Below are positions 14,644-21,008 of a stretch of 21,008 nucleotides of DNA, one piece after another. The stretch spans positions 1 through 21,008 of the forward strand of contig JAZSBY010000078.1 in NCBI GenBank assembly GCA_045602655.1. The letters are read 5' to 3'. Position 1 is the stretch's first letter, and every line of letters begins with the position of its first letter. The position numbers were made by a program, and so were the translations under genes. The DNA is from Fimenecus sp045602655. GTDB taxonomy: Bacteria; Bacillota; Clostridia; Oscillospirales; Acutalibacteraceae. Below the pieces are notes generated by a model that did not search any database, had not been told where the DNA came from, and was given only the letters and a program-made list of their open reading frames with translations.

Positions 14644-15834
14644 TTATTTAATTTTTGCTTTTTCTTTTAAAATTTCAACTTTGTCAGTCTTTTCCCAAAC
14701 AACATCACAGTCAGTTCTACCAACATGACCATAAGCAGCAAGCTGTTTGTAGATGGGATTGCGGAGTTTAAGGTTATCAATAATAGCAGCGGGGCGGAGG
14801 TCAAATACTTCGTTTACAATATCACCTAGTTCTGAGTCCTTTATAACACCTGTGCCAAATGTGTCAACCATTACTGAAACAGGCTTTGCAACACCAATTG
14901 CATAAGCTAACTGAATTTCACATTTTTTAGCAAGACCGGCAGCAACAATGTTTTTAGCAACATATCTTGCAGCATAAGCAGCAGAACGGTCAACTTTTGT
15001 TGGGTCCTTACCTGAAAAAGCACCGCCACCGTGACGAGAATATCCGCCATATGTATCAACGATAATCTTACGGCCTGTAAGACCAGAGTCACCCATAGGG
15101 CCACCAATTACAAATCTACCTGTCGGGTTAACAAAAATCTTTGTATTCTCGTCAATAAGGTTTGCAGGAACAATTGGTTCAATAACATTCTTTTTAATAT
15201 CCTCACGGATTTGTTCAAGTTCAACATCCGCACTGTGTTGCGATGAAACAACAATTGCATCAACTCTTACGGGATTTCTATCGTCATCATATTCAACAGT
15301 AACCTGAGTTTTGCCGTCAGCACGAAGATAGGGGAGAGTACCGTCTTTTCTTACCTTTGTAAGTTGAACTGCAAGCTTGTTAGCAAGTGAAATCGGCATT
15401 GGCATAAGCTCAGGAGTTTCGTCACAAGCAAAACCAAACATCATGCCTTGGTCACCTGCACCGTGAAGGTTATATGCATCATCGTTTCCTTCTTTAATTT
15501 CCATTGAGTTGTCAACACCAAGAGCAATATCCTGTGACTGTTTGTCAAGTGCTACAAGTACTGCACATGTGTTACCATCAAAGCCCTTTGAGCTGTCGTC
15601 ATAACCGATTTCAAGAATAGTATTTCTTACGATTTCAGGAATATTAACCTGAGCCTTTGACGTGATTTCACCCATAACAAGAACTTGTCCGGTTGTTACT
15701 GTTGTTTCACAAGCAACGCGTGACATTGGGTCTTGACTAAGCATAGCATCAAGAATAGAGTCAGAAATTTTGTCACAGATTTTATCAGGATGTCCTTCTG
15801 TAACAGATTCAGATGTGAATAAAAATTTTGCCAT
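14644..15834 (-). CDS. metK: S-adenosylmethionine synthetase
   Basis: MetK makes S-adenosylmethionine from methionine and ATP in the cytoplasm. The 396-residue length is typical. Signatures include FTSESVTEGHPDK (residues 6-18), GAGDQGMMFGFACDET, GGPMGDSGLTGRKIIVDTYG, GGGAFSGKDPTKVDRSAAY and a C-terminal AYGHVGR. The start at 15834 is set by GGAGG a few bases ahead and by the usual MAKFLFTSE opening; an in-frame ATG at 15921 lies inside the riboswitch and is rejected. The gene is preceded by a full SAM-I riboswitch with its own terminator, so high SAM should switch it off by feedback. Confidence 0.98.
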   Translation of the reverse strand: MAKFLFTSESVTEGHPDKICDKISDSILDAMLSQDPMSRVACETTVTTGQVLVMGEITSKAQVNIPEIVRNTILEIGYDDSSKGFDGNTCAVLVALDKQSQDIALGVDNSMEIKEGNDDAYNLHGAGDQGMMFGFACDETPELMPMPISLANKLAVQLTKVRKDGTLPYLRADGKTQVTVEYDDDRNPVRVDAIVVSSQHSADVELEQIREDIKKNVIEPIVPANLIDENTKIFVNPTGRFVIGGPMGDSGLTGRKIIVDTYGGYSRHGGGAFSGKDPTKVDRSAAYAARYVAKNIVAAGLAKKCEIQLAYAIGVAKPVSVMVDTFGTGVIKDSELGDIVNEVFDLRPAAIIDNLKLRNPIYKQLAAYGHVGRTDCDVVWEKTDKVEILKEKAKIK

Positions 15835-15846
15835 AATTTTTCCTCC

Positions 15847-15878
15847 AAAAAAGATAAGCACCCATAATAAGGGTGCTT
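15847..15878 (-). terminator. expression-platform terminator of the SAM-I riboswitch
   Basis: AAGCACCC (reverse strand, from plus 15871-15878) pairs with GGGTGCTT (plus 15856-15863) around a 7-base loop. Six Us follow within a few bases. It sits between the SAM aptamer and the metK ribosome binding site, as expected for transcriptional control. Confidence 0.9.
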
Positions 15879-15887
15879 TAAAAACAA

Positions 15888-15981
15888 CCTTATATCTCGG
15901 ATAATCCGCAGGAATTAGCACCTTGCAATAAGCAGGTTGCCGGGTTTCACAGGGCCAGACCCTCCACCACTCTGCATAAGG
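15888..15981 (-). promoter_or_regulatory. SAM-I (S-box) riboswitch aptamer
   Basis: Read on the reverse strand, CCTTAT (plus 15976-15981) and ATAAGG (15888-15893) close the P1 stem. Between them are the conserved SAM-I blocks GGTGGAGGG, CTGGCCC, GAAACCCGGCAACC and GGTGCTAATTCC in the right order. SAM binding stabilises P1 and favours the downstream terminator, lowering metK expression. Confidence 0.96.
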
Positions 15982-16003
15982 AATTTATTTAATTTGCTAA
16001 AAT

Positions 16004-16032
16004 AGTATATCAGGACAAATTATTTATGTCAA
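16004..16032 (-). promoter_or_regulatory. sigma-A promoter of the metK riboswitch transcript
   Basis: Reverse-strand TTGACA (plus 16027-16032), 17 bases, TATACT (16004-16009). Transcription would start near 15997, just before the P1 stem of the SAM aptamer. Confidence 0.8.
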
Positions 16033-16048
16033 TAGTTGTGAATAAGAT

Positions 16049-16636
16049 TTATTTTACCAAACTATTTAATCTGTCTATTACTACTTTTACGACAGGATAA
16101 CTCAATACAGAAAGTATAAGCCCTTTTATAGCATTGATTGCTGTAGCACCCCAAACAGCACCCCAGAGTTCTGCAGAATCAAGGGTAACACCAAGAAAAT
16201 ATTTAAAAAAGAGAGGTGCAATAAAATAATTAGCAATAAAACCAAAGACAAGAATTGATATAATTCCGCAAACTGAGCCAATAAGGAGTGTTTTTATTTT
16301 AGTATATTTACTGCTGAACTTATTATAGCAGATTACAAAAGGCAGAACATAGGCACAGCCTACAATAAAGTTCATTAGGTTCCCAAAGCCCATTTGTGTT
16401 CCGATACCTTTAACAAGGAGTTCAATGAGATTTTTTATAAATTCCACAACAATTGATGCAAAAGGTCCGTACATTATTCCTGCAATAAGTGCGGGAACAT
16501 CACTGAAATCAAGCTTTAAATGACTAAGTGACGGAATTACGGGAAACTCAAGCAGAAATAGTATAAAGCTGACAGCTGATAGCATAGCAATAATACTAAT
16601 TTTTGTGATTGATTTGTTTTTAGAATTGTTTGACAT
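16049..16636 (-). CDS. ribU: riboflavin ECF transporter substrate-binding subunit (S component)
   Basis: The 195-residue integral membrane protein has about six hydrophobic helices and the RibU-type motif HLKLDFSDVPALIAGIMYG (residues 39-57) that lines the riboflavin site. RibU captures riboflavin at the cell surface and works with the shared ECF energising module (EcfA, EcfA', EcfT), which is not in this window. The FMN riboswitch directly upstream strongly supports flavin as substrate. AAAGGAAG precedes the ATG at 16636. The gene is followed by the metK promoter with no obvious terminator between. Confidence 0.95.
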   Translation of the reverse strand: MSNNSKNKSITKISIIAMLSAVSFILFLLEFPVIPSLSHLKLDFSDVPALIAGIMYGPFASIVVEFIKNLIELLVKGIGTQMGFGNLMNFIVGCAYVLPFVICYNKFSSKYTKIKTLLIGSVCGIISILVFGFIANYFIAPLFFKYFLGVTLDSAELWGAVWGATAINAIKGLILSVLSYPVVKVVIDRLNSLVK

Positions 16637-16676
16637 ATTATCTTCCTTTCACTTTGATTAGTTGTCAAACAGAAAT

Positions 16677-16700
16677 GCCCTGCTAAAAATATAGCAGGGC
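16677..16700 (-). terminator. GC-rich hairpin in the ribU leader (FMN riboswitch expression platform)
   Basis: GCCCTGCTA and TAGCAGGGC (plus 16677-16685 and 16692-16700) form a 9-bp stem with a short A/T loop, 21 bases after the aptamer in the reverse-strand transcript. The following U-tract is poor (ATTTCTGTTTG). Termination on FMN binding is the likeliest mode, but not certain. Confidence 0.6.
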
Positions 16701-16721
16701 AAGTGTAACTGATTTTATTAC

Positions 16722-16826
16722 ATCTTCTTTCATCCGGACTATACCGTCGGTATGGGAATTACACCCATTCAGCAAATGCTCGTGGACTTTAACCACCGGT
16801 GGAGAATTGCACTCCGCCCTGAAGAC
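16722..16826 (-). promoter_or_regulatory. FMN riboswitch (RFN element)
   Basis: On the reverse strand P1 is closed by TCTTC (plus 16821-16825) and GAAGA (16723-16727). The conserved RFN blocks appear in order: AGGGCGGAGTGCAATTC, CCACCGGTGGT, AAAGTCCACGAGC, GGTGTAATTCC, ACCGACGGTATAGTCCGGAT. It begins 12 bases after the stop of the upstream transporter gene and controls ribU by sensing FMN. Confidence 0.96.
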
Positions 16827-16838
16827 AACTAATATATC

Positions 16839-18071
16839 TTATGAATTTATTATAGCATTGTCACTTTTTTTGTCAATAGATTTTTTTAGGCTTAACATTG
16901 ATATTGCAAAAATCATCAAAATCGGGAACAATGCACCGAAGCCAATTCCTGATTTTAATGCATCACCTTGGTTCACACCTTGTGAAAGTTTAATTGTCAT
17001 ATAACTTATGAACCAAGGTCCGAGTGTGCATCCCGTATCTCCTGAAAGAGCAAGGATACTGTACATTGAACCGCCACCCTTTGGAAACAATCTTGCAGCA
17101 AGACTTAAAGTGGCCGGCCACATAACGCTTACGGTTATACCGGTTATTGCACAAAAAAGTAATGATATTAAAGAATTATTGATGAACGATGTACCTAAAT
17201 AGCACAGTGCACAAAGTCCTGCTGAAAAGCAAAGAGCGATTTTAAGATTTATTTTTTCACCAATAAACCCAAAAATCATTCTACCGGTACCCATAAACAC
17301 TGCGAACAGACAAGGGCCTAATAAATCACCGGTCATCTTGCTGACTTTTAGTCCTGTTTCTGCAAAATACGAAGACCATTGTGACATCCCAATTTCAGAT
17401 GCACCTGAACAAATCATTATAACAATGCAAAGCAAAAATTGCCTTGAAAACAAAAGGTTCAGGAAAGGTGTTTTTTCCTCTTTTGTAAGGTTTGGTTGAA
17501 TAGGTACACCAATAAAGTTTATTGTATTGATAAGTGGAATAAAGGACCAGATTATAGGTGTGATATACCACAAATCTTTTCCAAATAATTTAATCATTAT
17601 TGTTGTTACTAATACAACAGTAACTTGTCCCCAACAGTAAAATGAGTGTAGCAAACTCATTTCTGCAGTTTTCTTTTCACCGGGGATTGACTCAACAATG
17701 GGACTGATAATAACCTCTGTAATCCCACTGCCTATTGCAGAAAGTACAATGGAAATAACAATACCCAAATAGGAATTATTCATAATATTAGGGAGTATGC
17801 CAAGGCAAGCAAGCCCTACAAATGCAATTCCTTGCGAAATAACAGAAAGGATTTTATAACCGATAATGTCTGCAAACTTAATAGAAAGTGTATCCACAAT
17901 GAGTTGTGTTGCAAAGTTTATTGTAATCAATAATGCAAGTTTATCGAGTGAAATATCAAATTTATCACTGAATATGACAAAAAGCAGAGGTGCAATATTG
18001 TTAATTATACCTTGAACTATATATCCTGTGTAGCAGGCAATTTTTGTTCCTGTGAATGTTCTTTTTTTCAT
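16839..18071 (-). CDS. MFS transporter, sugar-permease-like
   Basis: The 410-residue protein has about 12 hydrophobic helices in two halves with a polar central loop (around NLTKEEKTPF), the layout of the major facilitator superfamily. The HSFYCWGQ segment in helix 5 and the general pattern resemble the fucose/glucose permease (FHS) branch. Its start codon overlaps the manA stop in a TAATG arrangement with only a weak ribosome binding site, so translation is probably coupled to manA. A sugar that feeds mannose 6-phosphate or fructose 6-phosphate is a reasonable but unproven substrate. The last codons contain a perfect consensus promoter for the ribU transcript. Confidence 0.88.
   Translation of the reverse strand: MKKRTFTGTKIACYTGYIVQGIINNIAPLLFVIFSDKFDISLDKLALLITINFATQLIVDTLSIKFADIIGYKILSVISQGIAFVGLACLGILPNIMNNSYLGIVISIVLSAIGSGITEVIISPIVESIPGEKKTAEMSLLHSFYCWGQVTVVLVTTIMIKLFGKDLWYITPIIWSFIPLINTINFIGVPIQPNLTKEEKTPFLNLLFSRQFLLCIVIMICSGASEIGMSQWSSYFAETGLKVSKMTGDLLGPCLFAVFMGTGRMIFGFIGEKINLKIALCFSAGLCALCYLGTSFINNSLISLLFCAITGITVSVMWPATLSLAARLFPKGGGSMYSILALSGDTGCTLGPWFISYMTIKLSQGVNQGDALKSGIGFGALFPILMIFAISMLSLKKSIDKKSDNAIINS
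16849..16876 (-). promoter_or_regulatory. perfect consensus sigma-A promoter for the FMN riboswitch-ribU transcript, inside the MFS gene
   Basis: Reverse-strand TTGACA (plus 16871-16876), 16 bases, TATAAT (16849-16854). Both boxes match consensus at all six positions. Transcription would start near 16842, about 16 bases before the aptamer. The promoter is embedded in the last codons of the transporter gene. Confidence 0.85.
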
Positions 18072-19018
18072 TATACTCGTGTAATTATAATCTCAACATT
18101 ACCTGTTACAGTGAAATCACCAAAGTTTGCAGGAATGAAGAGACTATCTCCTTTTTTAATATCAATATTGTCAATTCTTCCACCACCTTCTGTAACTAAA
18201 ACAGAAACAAAAGATTTCTCATCAGCAGTAGATTTATATATATTGGTAACAGATACTTTTTCCACATTGAACAAATCACACTTTGTAAGTAATTGTGTGC
18301 TGTAACCGTTTCCGATAACTAATTCACCTTCAGGACTTGTTGAACGGGTAGGTGGAGCACAGTTTGTAACATCAATTGCTTTTTTAATATGTAATTCTCT
18401 TGGTTTCCCGTCAACACCAAGTCTACCGTAATCATAAACACGATATGTAGTATTTGAATTCTGTTGAATTTCAGCAAGTAGAATGCCCTTGCCGATAGCA
18501 TGGAGAGTCCCTGCTTCAATAAAGAATAAATCACCTTTTTTTACTTTGACTTTATTAACTGTTTCAAGAAATGTGTTATCTTCAATTCTATCTTTAAACT
18601 CTTCGCTACTGATTTTTTTGTTAAAACCATAAATCAACTCTGCATTATCATCACAATCAAGAATATACCAACATTCTGTTTTTCCGTATTCATTTTCTAC
18701 ACGCATTGCATAATCATTGTCAGGATGTACCTGAACAGATAAATCATCTTTTGCATCTATAAGTTTAATAAGAATGGGGAAATTCTCGAATTTCTTTCCG
18801 TTTTCGCCAAGAAAATCAGGATTTGATTTAACAATTTCTGCTAATGTTTTATCCGCAAAAATACCATTCGAAATTGTGTTTTCACCGTCTTTATGGCAGG
18901 AGAGCATCCAACCTTCTGCTAATTTTTCAAGATTTGATGTAAAACCATATTCATCACGAAGTTTTGTACCACCCCAAATATAATCTTTAAAAACAGGATT
19001 TAATTTTAAAATTTCCAT
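18071..19018 (-). CDS. manA: mannose-6-phosphate isomerase, class I
   Basis: ManA interconverts mannose 6-phosphate and fructose 6-phosphate using zinc. The 315-residue length matches the short Firmicute type. Motifs are LKLNPVFKDYIWGG at the N-terminus, SVQVHPDN (metal ligands around Q96 and H98), GKTECWYIL (E115), and FIEAGTLHAIGKGILLAEIQ (H173) in the cupin fold, followed by TTYRVYDYGR. AAAGGAG precedes the ATG at 19018 and a good promoter lies in the divergent region shared with the sulfatase gene. The overlapping MFS gene suggests uptake of a sugar channelled through this isomerase. Confidence 0.97.
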   Translation of the reverse strand: MEILKLNPVFKDYIWGGTKLRDEYGFTSNLEKLAEGWMLSCHKDGENTISNGIFADKTLAEIVKSNPDFLGENGKKFENFPILIKLIDAKDDLSVQVHPDNDYAMRVENEYGKTECWYILDCDDNAELIYGFNKKISSEEFKDRIEDNTFLETVNKVKVKKGDLFFIEAGTLHAIGKGILLAEIQQNSNTTYRVYDYGRLGVDGKPRELHIKKAIDVTNCAPPTRSTSPEGELVIGNGYSTQLLTKCDLFNVEKVSVTNIYKSTADEKSFVSVLVTEGGGRIDNIDIKKGDSLFIPANFGDFTVTGNVEIIITRV

Positions 19019-19047
19019 AATAAAATCTCCTTTAATTTATTCGAGAT

Positions 19048-19076
19048 ATTTTAACACAATATGTCTGCATTTTCAA
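19048..19076 (-). promoter_or_regulatory. sigma-A-like promoter of manA-MFS
   Basis: Reverse-strand TTGAAA (plus 19071-19076), 17 bases, TAAAAT (19048-19053). It faces manA and lies back to back with the sulfatase promoter. Confidence 0.65.
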
Positions 19077-19083
19077 TAACACA

Positions 19084-19111
19084 TTGTAAAATCTATTTGT
19101 TATGATATAAT
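19084..19111 (+). promoter_or_regulatory. sigma-A-like promoter of the sulfatase gene
   Basis: TTGTAA (19084-19089), 16 bases, TATAAT (19106-19111). It is separated from the manA -35 box by only 7 bases, so a regulator bound here could affect both genes. I see no clear operator palindrome. Confidence 0.65.
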
Positions 19112-19140
19112 AAATCCAAAGAGTGAATGGAGATAAATGA

Positions 19141-20439
19141 ATGAAGCAAAATATAATTTTTTATTTTTCGGACCAACAGAGATATGATACAGCAAATTCG
19201 GATATAATGCCTAATCTGATGAAACTTGCGGAGGAAGGAACATTTTTTGAGAATTGTTATACTTGCCAACCGGTTTGCGGACCTGCAAGAGCAAGTTTAC
19301 AAACCGGAGTCTATCCAACTGAATGTGGTTGTCATATTAACGGAATACCCCTTCGTGATGACACAAAATCATTGGCAGATTATTTTAACGAAAACGGTTA
19401 TGATACTGCATACATCGGTAAATTGCACTTGGCTTCGGGAAAAAATGGCGGACAAAACATTAACTGCGAAAAAACTGCAATTCCGGAAAATCGTCTTTGG
19501 GGATATAAGTATTTTCGTGGTGCAGATGTGCTTGAATTCACTTCTCATGGATATGATGGTTATGTTTTTGACGAAAAAGGGAACAAGATAGATTTTAAAG
19601 GCTACCGTGCGGATAGAATAAATGATTTTGCAATAGAGTATATTGAGAATCATAATGGTGAAAGGCCATTTTTTATGTTTGTTTCACAGCTTGAGCCTCA
19701 TCATCAGAATGACCATAAAAGGTTTGAAGGTCCGAAAGAAAAGATTAAAAAATATAAAAAATATCCCATCCCTGAAGATTTAACACACTTAAAAGGTAAT
19801 TATAAAGAGCAGTATCCCGATTATCTTGCTGCTATTGAATCTCTTGATGATAACCTCGGCAGACTTATAGATGTTTTGAAGAAGAACGGTGTATATGATA
19901 ATACCACCATAATATATACATCTGACCACGGTTGCCATTTTAAAACAAGAAATATGGAATATAAAAGAAGTACTCACGATTCTTCAATCCATATTCCCCT
20001 TGTTATTAAAGGTAATGGGTTTGAAAAAGGAAAAATAGAAAACAAATTAGTAAGTCTTATTGATTTACCACCAACAATTTTGTCATTTGCTGATATTGAT
20101 GTGCCTGAATATTATCAAGGCACAGCCTTACAAAATAAAGGTGAAAGTGATTGTGCATTTATTCAAATTAGTGAAAGTCAGTGCGGCAGAGCAATCAGAA
20201 CAAAAGATTATACATATTCAGTTTCGTCACCAAAACCTTTGTCTGCATCTTCAAAAGTTTATTTTGAAGACTATCTTTATGATAATATAAAGGATGAAGC
20301 ACAAAAGTATAATCTGATTAAAAACAAAGAATATAAAGATGTAAGAAAGAGTTTGAAAACGCTTTTACTTAATCAGGTTAAAAAAATTGAGGGTGAAAGA
20401 CCGACTATTTTGCCTTGCCTTTATGCAAAACATAAATAA
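19141..20439 (+). CDS. type I sulfatase, Cys-type (S1 family)
   Basis: The 432-residue protein has the alkaline-phosphatase-like sulfatase fold. The N-terminal FYFSDQQRYD (D11) supplies a metal ligand, and VCGPARASLQTG carries the C-x-P-x-R signature (C46, P48, R50), in which C46 must be converted to formylglycine. Other active-site features are YIGKLHL, EPHHQNDH and YTSDHGCHF. In anaerobes the Cys form is matured by a radical-SAM enzyme (anSME), which is not encoded here. No signal peptide is seen, so the enzyme is probably cytoplasmic, acting on small sulfated sugars or esters after uptake. The exact substrate cannot be read. GGAG lies 8 bases before the ATG at 19141. Confidence 0.93.
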   Translation: MKQNIIFYFSDQQRYDTANSDIMPNLMKLAEEGTFFENCYTCQPVCGPARASLQTGVYPTECGCHINGIPLRDDTKSLADYFNENGYDTAYIGKLHLASGKNGGQNINCEKTAIPENRLWGYKYFRGADVLEFTSHGYDGYVFDEKGNKIDFKGYRADRINDFAIEYIENHNGERPFFMFVSQLEPHHQNDHKRFEGPKEKIKKYKKYPIPEDLTHLKGNYKEQYPDYLAAIESLDDNLGRLIDVLKKNGVYDNTTIIYTSDHGCHFKTRNMEYKRSTHDSSIHIPLVIKGNGFEKGKIENKLVSLIDLPPTILSFADIDVPEYYQGTALQNKGESDCAFIQISESQCGRAIRTKDYTYSVSSPKPLSASSKVYFEDYLYDNIKDEAQKYNLIKNKEYKDVRKSLKTLLLNQVKKIEGERPTILPCLYAKHK

Positions 20440-20459
20440 TTGCACTTTTTATTGTTAAA

Positions 20460-20500
20460 TTATTCAAAATTGATTTCTTTTTTACATAATATTTGAATAA
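20460..20500. repeat. AT-rich inverted repeat after the sulfatase gene
   Basis: TTATTCAAA (20460-20468) and TTTGAATAA (20492-20500) are perfect complements 23 bases apart, and a T-run follows at about 20506-20512. It could be a weak terminator for the sulfatase gene or a chance product of high AT content. Confidence 0.35.
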
Positions 20501-20523
20501 AATGCATTTTTTAAAATAATCAC

Positions 20524-20552
20524 TTGCAAAATAAAGTTTAATACTATATAAT
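20524..20552 (+). promoter_or_regulatory. sigma-A-like promoter of the aminotransferase gene
   Basis: TTGCAA (20524-20529), 17 bases, TATAAT (20547-20552), followed by a leader of about 23 bases to the start codon. Confidence 0.7.
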
Positions 20553-20581
20553 ATATCGAAATTTATTTTGGAGGATATTCA

Positions 20582-21008
20582 ATGCTTTATAATAATATGA
20601 GTAGAGAAGAACTCGTTTCACTTAAAGGTGAACTTGAAAAGCAATATAAAGATATTAAATCTCTTGGACTTTCACTTGATATGTCACGTGGCAAGCCGGG
20701 TGCTGACCAGCTTGATTTATCAGTTGATATGCTTAGTGTTATGGTCGATGCCAAGGAATGCATCGCAGAAAACGGTTTTGATTGTCGTAATTATGGTGTT
20801 CTGGACGGAATTCCTGAATGTAAAAAGCTTTTTGCGGATTTGCTTGATGTTGAAACTAAAAATATTATAATTGGTGGCTCATCAAGTCTTAATCTTATGT
20901 ATGATTATCTTAATCAGTGCATGTACCTTGGTGTTGCTGGATGTGAACCATGGAGCAAACAAGGAAAAGTTAAATTCATTTGTAATGTTCCAGGTTATGA
21001 CAGACATT
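20582..21008 (+). CDS. aspartate aminotransferase-like PLP enzyme (PF12897 type), C-terminus cut by window edge
   Basis: The reading frame is open from ATG 20582 to the window edge, giving 142 residues of a protein normally about 420-430 long. The N-terminal text LDMSRGKPGADQLDLS, then RNYGVLDGIPECKKLFADLL and NIIIGGSSSLNLMYD, are typical of the aspartate aminotransferase subgroup PF12897, in which the small-domain substrate loop precedes the PLP-binding core. The PLP lysine lies beyond the window. GGAGG precedes the ATG and a good promoter lies 30 bases upstream, so it is probably the first gene of its transcript. Substrate, most likely aspartate or a related amino acid, is inferred from the family. 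Confidence 0.9.
   Translation, partial: MLYNNMSREELVSLKGELEKQYKDIKSLGLSLDMSRGKPGADQLDLSVDMLSVMVDAKECIAENGFDCRNYGVLDGIPECKKLFADLLDVETKNIIIGGSSSLNLMYDYLNQCMYLGVAGCEPWSKQGKVKFICNVPGYDRH

Noticed and set aside
15835..15921. In-frame N-terminal extension of metK from 15921
   Set aside because: The extension runs through the SAM-I riboswitch and its terminator. The start at 15834 has GGAGG and the conserved MetK N-terminus.
1..21008. Mobile elements, CRISPR arrays, tRNA or rRNA genes, prophage or toxin-antitoxin modules
   Set aside because: I found no transposase or integrase text, no regularly spaced repeats, no cloverleaf or rRNA-like sequence, and no small paired toxin-antitoxin frames. Gene content and codon use look uniformly chromosomal.

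Overview
The window is a gene-dense, AT-rich stretch of a bacterial chromosome. It most resembles an anaerobic, endospore-forming Firmicute of the class Clostridia. The evidence is a spoIIID gene (mother-cell sporulation regulator), strong AGGAGG-type ribosome binding sites, sigma-A-like TTGACA/TATAAT promoters, SAM-I and FMN riboswitches on metK and ribU, and a trmK-nif3 pair followed by an rqcH gene. The alpha-galactosidase, mannose-6-phosphate isomerase, sugar-type transporter and Cys-type sulfatase would suit a gut or other glycan-rich habitat; that is inference. I see no mobile elements, CRISPR arrays, tRNA or rRNA genes. No gene-free gap exceeds about 215 bases, and the two largest gaps are filled by riboswitches.

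Layout. 1-1028 (minus): the conserved pair ACT-domain protein (UPF0237) and UPF0210/DUF711, the latter cut by the window edge. 1167-5632 (plus): a tight run of PHP-family phosphatase, ispE, an FAD-dependent reductase of the geranylgeranyl-reductase type, and melA (GH4 alpha-galactosidase), closed by a bidirectional terminator. 5698-6156 (minus): a low-molecular-weight protein tyrosine phosphatase. 6263-6514 (plus): spoIIID with a sigma-E-like promoter and a striking palindrome. 6617-13182 (plus): ileS, a DUF1858 redox-disulfide protein, a hairpin, then trmK-nif3-rqcH. 13216-19018 (minus): metallophosphoesterase, DUF378 membrane protein, metK under a SAM-I riboswitch, ribU under an FMN riboswitch, then the manA-MFS transporter pair. 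19141-20439 (plus): a sulfatase divergent from manA. 20582-end (plus): the start of an aspartate-aminotransferase-like gene.

How the genes fit together. Most are housekeeping: isoprenoid precursor synthesis (ispE), translation and its quality control (ileS, trmK, rqcH), SAM synthesis (metK) and riboflavin uptake (ribU). Carbohydrate use is represented by melA, manA with a coupled transporter, and the sulfatase.

I do not see a clearly new multi-gene system. The most notable signals are: an isoleucyl-tRNA synthetase whose HIGH signature reads GIHH, a rearrangement reported to confer extreme mupirocin resistance; the sigma-E-like promoter and 12-bp palindrome before spoIIID; a geranylgeranyl-reductase-type enzyme beside ispE, with a leader resembling that of the next gene; a perfect consensus promoter buried in the 3' end of the transporter gene, driving the FMN riboswitch; and a promoterless hairpin junction between the DUF1858 gene and trmK.
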